Below, in pieces: positions 34,834 through 43,755 of a stretch of DNA of 64,000 nucleotides. Position numbers and translations under genes: made by a program. The DNA comes from Erythrobacter sp. SCN 62-14 (GTDB lineage Bacteria > Pseudomonadota > Alphaproteobacteria > Sphingomonadales > Sphingomonadaceae), in the NCBI GenBank assembly GCA_001724215.1, contig MEDW01000002.1:1-64000 (forward strand), in the 5' to 3' direction. How positions within the stretch are numbered: the first letter of the stretch is position 1; each line of letters begins with the position of its first letter. The notes beneath the pieces are model-generated. The model worked only from the letters and a program-made list of their open reading frames with translations, was not told where the DNA came from and searched no databases.

Positions 34834-35424
34834 ATGACGATGCCCCAACACAATCCCGACGTTGATCGCCTCAAAAAGCAGGCGCTGGCCTTGGCGGTGA
34901 AGCCAACCAAAAGCTTCCATGCCTTCGCCCGCGCTTTGTGGGCTGCACACAGTCAGGATCGGGGCTTCATGCATGAGGTCGAGAAGGTTGCGGGCATCAA
35001 GCGCCGCTCCCTGTTCTATCTGCTGAACGTGGGCGAGTTTCTGGACGAGTATGATGTGTCGGAGGAGCAGGCCGAACGTATCGGCTGGACCAAGCTCCAG
35101 ATCATTGCCCGATACGCGGGGAACCAGCCGAGCCGGATCAGCCAGCGGGCCATGAAGGGGAAGCTGGGTCTGGCGGCTCGGACCCCTGCACACGCGCTCC
35201 CAGCCGCTCTAGAAGCCGGAAACAAGCACCCATGTGACCCACTCCACTCGATCCTGCTCCGCATCTCGGCCAGCCAGTATGCTGACGTTGAGGCCGCTCT
35301 CATTGCTTGCGGAGCCAAACGGTCAGGCCGAGGCTTGGTTGGGAAAGAGGCTGCCCTCGTGAACATGGCAACGAGCCACCTGAACTGGCAGGGACACAAA
35401 CAAGGGACAAAACCAGCAGATTGA
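34834..35424 (+). CDS. Uncharacterised island protein, possible DNA-binding
   Basis: This 196-residue soluble protein starts at 34834, with GGAAGGAAGA before the ATG. The N-terminal third is helical and contains VAGIKRRSLFYLLNVGEFL, followed by EEQAERIGWTKLQIIARYA. That pattern recalls small HTH or plasmid-maintenance proteins in which an HTH is followed by a leucine-zipper-like helix. The C-terminal part is Ala-rich with no motif. Located between the replication module and the integrase, it could be a partition, copy-control or regulatory protein. I do not recognise a named family. Confidence 0.55.
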   Translation: MTMPQHNPDVDRLKKQALALAVKPTKSFHAFARALWAAHSQDRGFMHEVEKVAGIKRRSLFYLLNVGEFLDEYDVSEEQAERIGWTKLQIIARYAGNQPSRISQRAMKGKLGLAARTPAHALPAALEAGNKHPCDPLHSILLRISASQYADVEAALIACGAKRSGRGLVGKEAALVNMATSHLNWQGHKQGTKPAD

Positions 35425-35626
35425 GTGTCGCACGGACACGAATAGGGACAAATGGCTCTACGCCGGTCCGGGTTAGATTTCCATGGAGGATCGCCACCTT
35501 AGGACGTCCCACTGCCTTGGCTGCAACGTGGGGATCAAACCCCTCTGCCAATTTGACCCCAGGCTCAGATTTACTGGGCTTTCCCGCCGGATATGAAAGA
35601 ACCAAGCAGACAGGAGTAATTCTCAC

Positions 35627-36613
35627 ATGCTTGACCTTACCCAGCCGGATCAGACTGCAATTAATTGCACAGTGTCATCAGCAATCTCCGAGGCAATTCA
35701 TCACCCGAGCCAATTTGGAGCCTCACAGGACGCAATCCGCCACTTCCTAACTCACTCCCTATCGGCCAACTCCAAACGCGCCTACGCAGCCGATATCGAG
35801 CATTTCAGGGCATCCGGGCGGGAAATCCCTTCCACGCCGGAAACTGTCGCAGGCTACCTCGCAGAAATCGCTGAGACCCACGCTGTCGCGACCATCCAAC
35901 GCAGGCTCGTCGCCATTGCCAAAGCCCATCGCGCTTTCGGTCACGCCGATCCCTGCCAGTCCGAGATCGTCAAAGCGGTGATGCGGGGTATCCGGCGCAC
36001 CAACGGCACAGCGCAGCGGGAAGCGCAAGCATTGCAGCGCGACGACCTCTTTGCAGTCCTCTCCAAGATGGCCGACCGTCCGATTGACCTCCGCGACCGA
36101 GCATTGCTGCTGATCGGCTTTGCCGGTGCATTCCGTCGTTCCGAACTTGTAGGGCTCAATGTCGATGATGTGCAGCACGTCAGGCAAGGCATTGTCCTGC
36201 ACCTGCGCCGATCCAAAACTGACCAGACCGGTCAAGGTCGAAAGATTGCCATACCTCATGGCCGCACCCGCTGGTGCCCGGTGAAGCACCTCACCGACTG
36301 GCTTGGCCATGCAGGCATCACCCAAGGCCCCTTGTTCCGAAGCATCAACCGGCATGGCCGGATCACACCAGATCGGCTGTCAGGCGATGCGGTTTCGACG
36401 ATCATCAAGAAGCGGCTGTCCAATACCGGTTTCGATCCCGCGAGTTTCTCGGGCCACTCGCTCCGCGCCGGGTTCGCAACCAGCGCCGCCATGGCCGGAG
36501 CATCATCCTGGAAAATCCGCCAGCAGACCGGCCACGCTTCCGACGCCATGCTGACCCGCTACATTCGAGACGGTGACATGTTCACCGATAATGCGGCAGC
36601 GGCGGTGCTCTAA
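35627..36613 (+). CDS. Tyrosine recombinase / integrase
   Basis: This 328-residue site-specific recombinase has a SAM-like core-binding N-terminal domain (about 40-130) and a C-terminal catalytic domain. The R-H-R-Y tetrad is visible: Arg in AGAFRRSELVGL, His and Arg in FSGHSLRAGFATSAA, His in QQTGHASDAML and nucleophilic Tyr in LTRYIRDGD. CAGGAG lies 10 bases before the ATG. A palindrome (site B) falls about 30 bases inside the ORF. Resemblance to XerC/D-type plasmid resolvases or phage-like integrases is general; the active substrate is unknown. The island also has a serine recombinase, so this one may resolve multimers instead of integrating. Confidence 0.85.
   Translation: MLDLTQPDQTAINCTVSSAISEAIHHPSQFGASQDAIRHFLTHSLSANSKRAYAADIEHFRASGREIPSTPETVAGYLAEIAETHAVATIQRRLVAIAKAHRAFGHADPCQSEIVKAVMRGIRRTNGTAQREAQALQRDDLFAVLSKMADRPIDLRDRALLLIGFAGAFRRSELVGLNVDDVQHVRQGIVLHLRRSKTDQTGQGRKIAIPHGRTRWCPVKHLTDWLGHAGITQGPLFRSINRHGRITPDRLSGDAVSTIIKKRLSNTGFDPASFSGHSLRAGFATSAAMAGASSWKIRQQTGHASDAMLTRYIRDGDMFTDNAAAAVL
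35656..35669. promoter_or_regulatory. Palindrome site B, inside the integrase 5' end
   Basis: TGCAATTAATTGCA is identical to site A. It lies codons 11-15 into the integrase reading frame, just after its start, where a bound protein could block transcription or where a recombinase could act. Confidence 0.5.
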
Positions 36614-36625
36614 CCGTCCGCCGGA

Positions 36626-36961
36626 TCAAACTTTCGGTCGAAGCGCGGCTTCGATCACACCGCTCAGCCAACGCAACTCGCTGTCACTGAGGCTCCCCAG
36701 CCTACCGACGATTTCCGTAAGCGTTGCGCGCTGAAGCTGGCCGTCGGGCAAGTTCGGGGTGAATAGCTCCGCAGGATCAATTTCTAGCGCCTCTGCGATC
36801 TGCGTGATCACACCGAAACGGGCTCCGCTGTTTCCCCCTTCGATCTTGGAGATCATGTCAGTGCTGATGCTTGCTCGTTCGGCCAGAGCCTCCTGCGTTA
36901 GGCCCGCACGCACCCGGTGCGTTTTGACCAGTCGTCCAAACCTCGTCCGCAAATCGACCAT
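36626..36961 (-). CDS. XRE-family transcriptional regulator
   Basis: This 111-residue protein has an N-terminal HTH_3 domain (about 7-65): LVKTHRVRAGLTQEALAERA, then DMISKIEGGNSG. The chosen ATG at 36961 has GGGAGG at the proper distance. The C-terminal tail of about 45 residues (ELRWLSGVIEAAL) probably dimerises. It is convergent with the integrase gene (12 bp apart) and divergent from the membrane-anchored protein gene. It is a good candidate for the protein that reads the recurring palindromes or acts like a restriction control protein. That link is inference. Confidence 0.85.
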   Translation of the reverse strand: MVDLRTRFGRLVKTHRVRAGLTQEALAERASISTDMISKIEGGNSGARFGVITQIAEALEIDPAELFTPNLPDGQLQRATLTEIVGRLGSLSDSELRWLSGVIEAALRPKV

Positions 36962-37105
36962 GGTGCCTCCCAGCAAGTGGGTAGCCGGGGACCAGTCTCA
37001 TCTTGAGGGAAGTGTCTTCGAAAATCAGGCATATCAGTAATTAAAAGGCAACTTTCTCGAATTAGCTTACGAGACGGAGCATCATCTCAGTGGATTGAGG
37101 ACAGC

Positions 37106-37696
37106 ATGGCCGATCAGGCATCAGGCATACGCGATAGGATCAGAGCGCGGGAAGCCTCCAGAACCGTCAGTCAGTATGATCGAAGGACCAGCGAAGAGCC
37201 GAAAGCAACGACGGGCGGTTCATCGTTCTTCCGCAAGCTGGCCAAATGGACGGCAATAACGATTGGCGTGCTGATCGCTCTCGTGGCCGCAATCGGCATC
37301 ATAGCAGAGACCACGGCGACGCCGGAAGACAAGGCGCGATGGGCGGCTGAACGCGCTGAGCGGGAAAAAGAAAGAGCCATTCGGGAGGCAGCAGAGCTGG
37401 CAGCCCGACAACGGGCAGAGGCCGAGGAAGCTGCGCGCGAAGCTCAGTTCAAATGCCTCCGCTCGCTTGACGGCTCCATGGGAAGTTTCGCGATAGAGGT
37501 GAAATACGAGCTGCGGGACCCGGACAGCTTTGAACACATTCAGTCGTTTGCAACGGCGGTCGATGCTGATGGCACTCAGCGCGTTCGCATGAAGTTCCGA
37601 GCGCGCAATGGCTTTGGCGGAATGAATGTCGAAATGGCGGAGGCTGTCGTCGATAACTCGGATTGCGAAGTGCGGTCATGGCGTTTTATCCGATGA
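37106..37696 (+). CDS. Membrane-anchored coiled-coil hypothetical protein
   Basis: This 196-residue protein has a soluble, charged N-terminal segment (about 1-45), one transmembrane helix (about 48-68, WTAITIGVLIALVAAIGII), a coiled coil of Ala/Glu/Arg heptads (about 75-115), then a small C-terminal globular domain with two cysteines (FKCLRSLDGS and NSDCEVRSW). GAGG precedes the ATG. The topology suggests a cytoplasmic N terminus with the rest outside, or the reverse. Similar C-terminal domains are found in many short uncharacterised bacterial membrane proteins. It lies between the XRE gene and the unrecognised two-gene module; function unknown. Confidence 0.65.
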   Translation: MADQASGIRDRIRAREASRTVSQYDRRTSEEPKATTGGSSFFRKLAKWTAITIGVLIALVAAIGIIAETTATPEDKARWAAERAEREKERAIREAAELAARQRAEAEEAAREAQFKCLRSLDGSMGSFAIEVKYELRDPDSFEHIQSFATAVDADGTQRVRMKFRARNGFGGMNVEMAEAVVDNSDCEVRSWRFIR

Positions 37697-37817
37697 CCTG
37701 AACCATCCCACTGCCCCAATGCTCAATGACAGCTCTTGGGGCGCGGCTTAGTCACACGACGCACATTGCCACTTCTAGGACATGCACCATCGGCTTGTCG
37801 CGGCAAGCATCGAAAGG

Positions 37818-37846
37818 TGTTGGCATTAATCTTCTGTCGCTATAAT
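37818..37846 (+). promoter_or_regulatory. Candidate promoter of the two-gene module
   Basis: A perfect TATAAT (37841-37846) lies 23 bases before the ATG at 37870. The -35 is GTGTTG with a 17-bp spacer or TTGGCA with a 15-bp spacer. The leader is very short, consistent with a dedicated promoter. Confidence 0.5.
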
Positions 37847-37869
37847 CCCTTTGATGGACAGAGGACGGG

Positions 37870-38997
37870 ATGGCAGACGGCTCAAAGATTTTCAGTTTAC
37901 ATTATCAGGGTAACCGCTTCAGAAATGCCCGGTTACCCGTCGATGTCCTGTCGGATTTTCCGGCCTTCCGCGATCTGCTCGTGTCTTACGCCAAAGATGA
38001 ATGGCTTCGCCGTCATTCAGACCGCCAACGAGTGCCAAAGGGTTTCGACAAGAGTTTGACATTCGATCTTGTCGACATCGAAGAGGGCAGCGCAATTCCT
38101 AAATTGGAATGGAACCGTTCGAGCGCCCAAGTAAACTTGCCGGGGTTCGCTGACGAAATTGAAGAAGTCGTTGAGGCAGCTTACAGCGACATAATCTCCT
38201 TAATCGAAGGTCAAAGTGGTCGCGTTTCTGCGTTGAGTTCAGAAAAGGTTCGAGCACTTAATCGGTTTGGCGCCGGATTGCGTCAAAACGAAAGGATTGA
38301 GCTATCCGATAGGCAGAGCACGAAGGTCGTGTTTCTTGACGCAGTCAGACGAAAGCAGCTGATCACTGGCGCACGAGAAACCTATCAGACACGTTTTGAA
38401 GACATCGGCGAACTGATTGGCACACTGTCGAAGAGTGAATACGACGGTGGAATTACAATCCGCACAGTCCAATACGGCGATATCTTTGTTCCGATAGAAG
38501 CCACGCAAGTTCGGGAAGAATTTGACGGAAACTTAGGGAACGAGGTGCAATTTGAGCTTCTCGTTGAATTGGACAGCCAAGACCAATTTAGACGAGTTGC
38601 CGATGTCTTCGATATCGGGATCGTAGACGATGAGCTTAGCGCAGCTTTGACGAAATGCAGGGTCAGATTGGACGAACTTCGCACCTTAGAAGCTGGTTGG
38701 CATGATGGAAATGGATCCAAGGTGACTGAAAGTGCGCTTTCATCAGCTCAAAACTTTTTAACCAAGCGACCCAGCTACTGTGGAGCCTTTAGAATTTTTC
38801 CAACCGAAAGCGGTGGGGTTCTATTCGACTTCGAACAAGGGGGTTGGGATTATTCAGTCGAGGTCAGTCCACATGGCGGTGTGGAGATGTATGGTATTGA
38901 GATTGACGGCTCAGGGGAGATCGATCCCGAGAACTTCAGTGCTGTGGACGACAGCTTCCTCTCGTTCTTTGATGCGCGGATGAGCGCGAATGGGTGA
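37870..38997 (+). CDS. Unrecognised protein, first gene of a two-gene module
   Basis: This 375-residue soluble protein has no signal peptide or membrane helix. The C-terminal about 110 residues contain LRTLEAGWHDGNGSKVTESA, AFRIFPTESGGVLFDF and YSVEVSPHGGVEMYGIE. I recall similar tails (LEDGWLDGEG, YPTPEGGVQAEW) in many uncharacterised bacterial proteins, but I know no function for them. The N-terminal two thirds show no motif. Base composition is clearly lower in GC than the chromosome, a sign of transfer. Its stop lies 8 bases into the next gene, so the two products are probably made together. It sits between a regulator and a type III restriction system, typical territory for defence genes. 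Confidence 0.7.
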   Translation: MADGSKIFSLHYQGNRFRNARLPVDVLSDFPAFRDLLVSYAKDEWLRRHSDRQRVPKGFDKSLTFDLVDIEEGSAIPKLEWNRSSAQVNLPGFADEIEEVVEAAYSDIISLIEGQSGRVSALSSEKVRALNRFGAGLRQNERIELSDRQSTKVVFLDAVRRKQLITGARETYQTRFEDIGELIGTLSKSEYDGGITIRTVQYGDIFVPIEATQVREEFDGNLGNEVQFELLVELDSQDQFRRVADVFDIGIVDDELSAALTKCRVRLDELRTLEAGWHDGNGSKVTESALSSAQNFLTKRPSYCGAFRIFPTESGGVLFDFEQGGWDYSVEVSPHGGVEMYGIEIDGSGEIDPENFSAVDDSFLSFFDARMSANG

Positions 38998-39388
38998 GCG
39001 TCTCACAGACCCAGACGAGGTGCTTTTCCGGCAGATACACCCGAGTTGTATCCAAAATGGCGAGCCTGCTAGCGACCGGTTCAAGCCACAGCCAAACGAT
39101 CAAGGCTTCATGTCAGTGGATCGAAGTTCCCTTACAACTGCGCAGGCATCTTTTGAAACATACTTAAAGGGCGGTCGACAATCTGCGGCTGTCTACGGCG
39201 TCTCAGTTGGCGAATTTCAAGACGAGAATATTGCCTGCCAAAGCGACCCCATTGACGGCACTGATGGAAGGGAGCCTAATCCCGCCCATGCGTTGACCGA
39301 CTACACTGTTCACGATGAACGGAAATGGAAAAACATTTCGAAACGGCTAACACACAAGGCAAAGGCCCGTGGTCGCCTGCACCCTTGA
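38990..39388 (+). CDS. Unrecognised small protein, second gene of the module
   Basis: This 132-residue soluble protein overlaps the preceding gene by 8 bases. It has conserved-looking segments: DEVLFRQIHPSCIQNGEP near the N terminus, FMSVDRSSLTTA, YGVSVGEFQDE, and a C-terminal NPAHALTDY ... KARGRLHP. I recall a widespread family of small proteins with the same FRQ.HP ... RG..HP pattern that is found next to larger partners, with no assigned function. His and Arg residues in FRQIHP and RGRLHP could be catalytic, as in small nucleases or nucleotide-modifying enzymes, but this is speculation. The overlap with the 375-residue protein suggests a two-component system. Confidence 0.7.
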   Translation: MGERLTDPDEVLFRQIHPSCIQNGEPASDRFKPQPNDQGFMSVDRSSLTTAQASFETYLKGGRQSAAVYGVSVGEFQDENIACQSDPIDGTDGREPNPAHALTDYTVHDERKWKNISKRLTHKAKARGRLHP

Positions 39389-39440
39389 TGTCGAAGCCAG
39401 CTCCTGTGATTTTTCTTCGGAAAAGTTCCTGCCCAAACCC

Positions 39441-39461
39441 CTGATAACATCCTCTTATCAG
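39441..39461. terminator. Inverted repeat between convergent genes
   Basis: CTGATAA and TTATCAG form a 7-bp perfect stem with a 7-nt loop between the stop of the small module gene and the 3' end of res. It may act as a bidirectional terminator, though there is no strong T run on either side. Confidence 0.4.
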
Positions 39462-39478
39462 AGCCTAGGAATGGCCGA

Positions 39479-42118
39479 TCAGGCCACCTTTCCGAGCAGT
39501 TGGGCGCGCACATCTTTGCCGTCCACCTGCTTTTCGACCATCAAAAACAGCCCCTTCCCCGCGCTGGCCTTTTCCCAAAGGGCTCCAATCGCTCGCTTCT
39601 CATCGGTGTCAGCAGCGTCGGTCAGGTGCGCCCCCTTGTATTCGACGACCAGTATCGAGCCGCTGGTGAGTTCGGCCACGAAATCGGGATAGAACCGGCC
39701 TGACGCCGTTGGCAGCCAGAACGCGTTGGGATGCCGAGGAACATTCCTGATCCAGTGTTTCACCTGCGGGAGGCTGTCGATCATCTTGGCGCAGTGCAGT
39801 TCCTCACCGTCCTCTGCACCGTCGAACGCGGGAACCTGATCCCAGCCGGTGAAATGCTTCGAGAACCGGTAGGAGCCGCGATAGGTTCGGACGCCTGCAA
39901 ACATGTCGTCAGCAAACAGGAAGCCGTTATCAAGTGAGATTTCCGGCTTCGCTTCCGGCGCAAACAGCGACCTCTGATAGACACCCTCCCGCTCTTTCGA
40001 CCGGATTTGCGCGATGCGTTCCTTCACCTTCCGGGCCAACGGATATTTGCACTGCATCAATGCCGACAAAGGGATGTTGCGCGGGCCTGTCAGGTAGCCA
40101 ACAAGCTCGGTCAGCCATCGCACCAGCTCCCCCTGCCCGATGAATTTGTCTCGCACCTGCCGGTCGAGGAACAGGACTAGGGTTTGCTCGCTCCAGCCCT
40201 CCACGGGGATGTCGAGCAGAAGCTGGGCGCTTTGATCTGCGTGCTTCACGAACAGCTTTTGCTGGTCGATGTCGATCTCGAAGGTATCCGCCGTCGCCTG
40301 AATGGAAAAGTCCTTGGCCTCCAGCTTCGGGGAGTGATCGGCCAGAGACCAATCGTGGTATTCCATGAGGAGATCAGTATCGGCCAGCTCAAGCTCGCCC
40401 TGCACCCACGCCATCAGGGCCGGAACGACGAACCTCTCGCCCCTCTCTGCTGGCGAAGCTGCTTCACGATGCTCCGCCTCATAGCTGGCGACTTCTTTCT
40501 CGAACCCGCCTGCCTCAGCTTCCGGCAATGCAGCGACGAGCTTTGCCTTCTCGGCCGGGCTGAGAAACCCGGTGATCTTGACGACCGCCTTCCCATCAAC
40601 TCCTGTCGTGACGCGCACCTTCGATGGCGCTGCCGCTTCCAATCCCCTCAACGCATTCGGGTCCACGTCGATGGTGGTTGTCATACTGGGCTTAGGACGG
40701 CGAACCTGCCCGAAAAGCCCCTCATTCAGATCGATCTGCTCCGCCTGAATGTTGTCCTGTGCCTCGCTCTCCTCAAAGCCCATCGACACCAGCCGGTCTT
40801 TCAAGGCGTTTGCGGCATCAGAGAAGGACTTGGAGGTCAGATTGGCATAGGCCCGGTTCAGCGACGGGATCGACCGCTCTTTGGCGTAGGGCATCCGCAG
40901 AACACGGCCCAGAAGCTGCTCCGCATCCGTCGCGCTGTGAATGTTGGCGACCGAGCAGAAAACATAGGCGAAGGAGCAATCCCAGCCCTCTTTCAATGCT
41001 TCGACCGTGATGATGAAATCAATCGGGCAGTCGGGGTCGAAAAGGTTGATCCCATCCAGTTCACGCTGATCGCCAGTGGCAACGGCAATGCGGTGCTCTT
41101 CGATCCCCTCAGCGTCGATCAAATGCTGCTTGAGGACGGCGACGTTGACCTCCTCATCCTTGTTCTGGGCCTGAAACAGCACAAGCGGACGGAGATAGTC
41201 GCGATCTCGGCGCGCATCCTCAGCAAGTTCCGCCCGCTTGGAAATCGCCGCCGTCACCGCAGACTGCCATGTCTGATGCTCCGACAGCATGACCGGCAGC
41301 TTGATCATCTGCGCGTCTTTCAGCTCTTGGGCCGAGACAGAGTGCAGAATGTTGGAATTGGTGCGCGGAGTGGCCGTGAACTCGATTATTGCCGTCGGGT
41401 TGACCCGGCTTTGCATCTCACGGGAAAGCCCGGTCACGGCCTTGTGCGCCTCATCGACAATCATGAGCGGCTGATGCAGGTGCATCAGATTGGCGAACGA
41501 GAACTTGATGGTGGCCGCGCCCGGGCCATCCTCGATCAGCTCCATTCCTGGCATCTTGTCTGGAACGCCAGTGAAATGCGGCTCCAGCATCTCGTGGTGA
41601 GCATAGACCTTGCGGCCCTCGGTATCCTTCACCCTCAGGGTCTGGATGGTGGCAACCACCACACAGCAATTCGACCGCAGATCATGCGGCAGAAGCTGGG
41701 TGAAATCGCCAATATCGAACACGCGGACGCGACCGGCGAAGGCGTCGTCCAATGCAGCGCGATAAGGGTGGCGGGGATTTTTCAGCGCATCCACAGTCTG
41801 CTTGCGGATCGTGGTGGACGGCACCAGCCACAGCACGAGCGGGAAATCGCGCTCGATCCACGTTTCCTTGGCAATGTTGACCGCATGGGCTGCCAGCACG
41901 GTCTTGCCGCCGCCAGTTGGCAGTCGGAGGCAGACATACGGCGTCTCCTCCTGCCCGTTGAGCGCCTTGTAGCTGCCTGCGAACCCTTTCAGGCGCTTCG
42001 CCATCTCCGGCTCGGCAACGATGCTTTCGTAAGCCGTGCGCGGACCTTCGACACGAGCCTTCTCGAAAAACCGCCGCAGCGTGCCGAGGGTCTGGCGCTG
42101 ATAGGTCTTGAGTTCCAT
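39479..42118 (-). CDS. res: Type III restriction enzyme Res subunit
   Basis: This 879-residue ATP-dependent endonuclease/translocase has a superfamily 2 helicase part with Walker A (LPTGGGKTVLAAH), a DEAH-type Walker B (IVDEAHKAVTG) and later motifs EFTATPRT and EQLLGRVLRMPY. The C-terminal nuclease domain has the PD-ExK pattern (FYPDFVAEL ... ILVVEYKGAH). Res cleaves unmodified DNA in complex with Mod after ATP-driven communication between two inversely oriented sites. Its ATG shares a base with the mod stop (TAATG), so production follows Mod. All key motifs appear intact, so the enzyme is probably active. Confidence 0.92.
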   Translation of the reverse strand: MELKTYQRQTLGTLRRFFEKARVEGPRTAYESIVAEPEMAKRLKGFAGSYKALNGQEETPYVCLRLPTGGGKTVLAAHAVNIAKETWIERDFPLVLWLVPSTTIRKQTVDALKNPRHPYRAALDDAFAGRVRVFDIGDFTQLLPHDLRSNCCVVVATIQTLRVKDTEGRKVYAHHEMLEPHFTGVPDKMPGMELIEDGPGAATIKFSFANLMHLHQPLMIVDEAHKAVTGLSREMQSRVNPTAIIEFTATPRTNSNILHSVSAQELKDAQMIKLPVMLSEHQTWQSAVTAAISKRAELAEDARRDRDYLRPLVLFQAQNKDEEVNVAVLKQHLIDAEGIEEHRIAVATGDQRELDGINLFDPDCPIDFIITVEALKEGWDCSFAYVFCSVANIHSATDAEQLLGRVLRMPYAKERSIPSLNRAYANLTSKSFSDAANALKDRLVSMGFEESEAQDNIQAEQIDLNEGLFGQVRRPKPSMTTTIDVDPNALRGLEAAAPSKVRVTTGVDGKAVVKITGFLSPAEKAKLVAALPEAEAGGFEKEVASYEAEHREAASPAERGERFVVPALMAWVQGELELADTDLLMEYHDWSLADHSPKLEAKDFSIQATADTFEIDIDQQKLFVKHADQSAQLLLDIPVEGWSEQTLVLFLDRQVRDKFIGQGELVRWLTELVGYLTGPRNIPLSALMQCKYPLARKVKERIAQIRSKEREGVYQRSLFAPEAKPEISLDNGFLFADDMFAGVRTYRGSYRFSKHFTGWDQVPAFDGAEDGEELHCAKMIDSLPQVKHWIRNVPRHPNAFWLPTASGRFYPDFVAELTSGSILVVEYKGAHLTDAADTDEKRAIGALWEKASAGKGLFLMVEKQVDGKDVRAQLLGKVA

Positions 42119-43647
42119 TATGCCCGCGCCTTCACGTCATAGGGGGTCTGCTTGAAGGTGATTTGCTCGCTTTCCAGCGTCGCGTCAGACAGCGCGGAGC
42201 GTTCGCCATAGACGGTCATGGGACCAGCAAAGGCATCCGGCAAAGCAGCACGGATCACGGCAAGAGTTTTGCGGGTCAGCACATTGCCCCCGCCGACCGA
42301 CTTGTCTCCGAGAATGCCGTTGTAGAGCAGCGCATAAGCTCGTCCGTCCTGCACGCCGAGGACTGGCGACAACGGGTCGGGCTCCGCCCAAGGCTGGCGG
42401 GTTTCTGAGAACCACACGTGCGCGGCGAGCACAGGGAATTTGATGTCGGGGCGTATTTGACCTGTTTCGTCGAAAACCGGAGCGCCGAGCCGAAAGTATC
42501 GAAAGCCCCCTCCGCCGTGCCAACTGACCGCACCTGAGATGCCGCCTTGCTCGCCGTCCACGACCTTTTTGAGACGCGGCTGACAATGGGTCGCCGCATG
42601 GTTTCCCATTTCGATGCCGATGTATCGACGGCCCATTTTGTGAGCGACGGCTGCCGTCGTGCCGGAGCCGAGGAAGCTGTCGAGCACCAGATCGCCGGGA
42701 TTGGTGGAGATATGGAGAATGCGCTGGATAAGACGTTCGGGCTTCGGAGTGTCAAAAACGTCCCCAAGTTCGAGCTTAAGAACCTCGCGCTTGGCCTCTT
42801 GGTTGTGCCCGACTTCATTATGAAGCCATACTGTTTGCGGCGTAAGACCGCCCATCTCCGAGAGATATTTTTTCAACCTCGGCATACGATTACCCTCAGG
42901 CCCAAACCAAAGCCTGCCTTCCCGTTGCAGGACTTCAATGTTTTCCTTTGGTCGGCTCCAGCTACGCCCTCTAGCTGGATAAACTTCTTTTCCAGACGGA
43001 GTTACCAACGCCCAATAATCCCGATCCCGATGCTCGGCTCGTGTTAAATCCGTCGATGCCCACGGCCCGCGAGGATCATTGTCAGGATTGGTGTATCTCT
43101 GATCCATTGCTTCGGTCCGAGGCAAAGCAATCGGAGTCCAATTTTCTTTGTTTTTGGCCGAACACAGAACGTGGTCGTGACTATCGCTGATCCATCGTGC
43201 ATCATTCTGCGGCGAGAATTTTTTCTGCCAAATGATATTCGCGACGAAGTTCCGCCGTCCGAAAACCTCGTCCATGATGACCTTGAGGTAGTGTCCCTCA
43301 TTATCGTCGATACTCACCCAGATACTGCCGTCTTCAGCGAGCAATTCGCGTAGCAATTCCAGCCGAGGCCAGATCATCGCCAGCCATTTGCTGTGCTCAA
43401 GATTGTCATCGTAATGCTCAAAGGCCGAGCGGGTGTTGTAGGGAGGGTCAATGTAGATGCATTTCACCTGTCCCGCGTAGAAGGGGAGCAAGGCCTTCAG
43501 AGCATCAAGGTTGTCGCCCTGAATAAGCATGTTACCGGTGTCGCGGTCGCCGTAACTGAGATCAGGGACTTCCTCCAAAAGCCGGTATGGCACCCGCGCA
43601 GCAGCCCGAACGTCATCCTCTCTCGTCAACCATCGCAAAGTCGGCAT
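42118..43647 (-). CDS. mod: Type III restriction-modification methyltransferase Mod
   Basis: This 509-residue N6-adenine DNA methyltransferase is of the beta class. Motif IV is IYIDPPYNTRSAFEHYDD, followed by the target-recognition region (about 170-290), and the SAM-binding motif I is near VLDSFLGSGTTAAVAHKMG, in the IV-TRD-I order. The N-terminal GNMLIQGDNLDALK is typical of Mod subunits. Mod alone methylates one strand of an asymmetric site and gives Res its sequence specificity; the target cannot be read. It precedes and overlaps res. Palindrome site C lies about 110 bp upstream of its start. No phase-variable simple repeat was seen. Confidence 0.92.
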   Translation of the reverse strand: MPTLRWLTREDDVRAAARVPYRLLEEVPDLSYGDRDTGNMLIQGDNLDALKALLPFYAGQVKCIYIDPPYNTRSAFEHYDDNLEHSKWLAMIWPRLELLRELLAEDGSIWVSIDDNEGHYLKVIMDEVFGRRNFVANIIWQKKFSPQNDARWISDSHDHVLCSAKNKENWTPIALPRTEAMDQRYTNPDNDPRGPWASTDLTRAEHRDRDYWALVTPSGKEVYPARGRSWSRPKENIEVLQREGRLWFGPEGNRMPRLKKYLSEMGGLTPQTVWLHNEVGHNQEAKREVLKLELGDVFDTPKPERLIQRILHISTNPGDLVLDSFLGSGTTAAVAHKMGRRYIGIEMGNHAATHCQPRLKKVVDGEQGGISGAVSWHGGGGFRYFRLGAPVFDETGQIRPDIKFPVLAAHVWFSETRQPWAEPDPLSPVLGVQDGRAYALLYNGILGDKSVGGGNVLTRKTLAVIRAALPDAFAGPMTVYGERSALSDATLESEQITFKQTPYDVKARA

Positions 43648-43755
43648 TAGCTGCTAGTCGCCCTCGTCCCTAAACGCTTGATTGCCCTCCCTATCCGATT
43701 TGCCGCAGCGATGGAAACTACATCGCCGACATTGGCGGGGAACAGCGCGATGATC

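Noticed and set aside
35307-35750. 147-residue plus-strand ORF between the 34834 gene and the integrase
   Set aside because: It overlaps both neighbours in a different frame, lacks a ribosome site and shows no family features.
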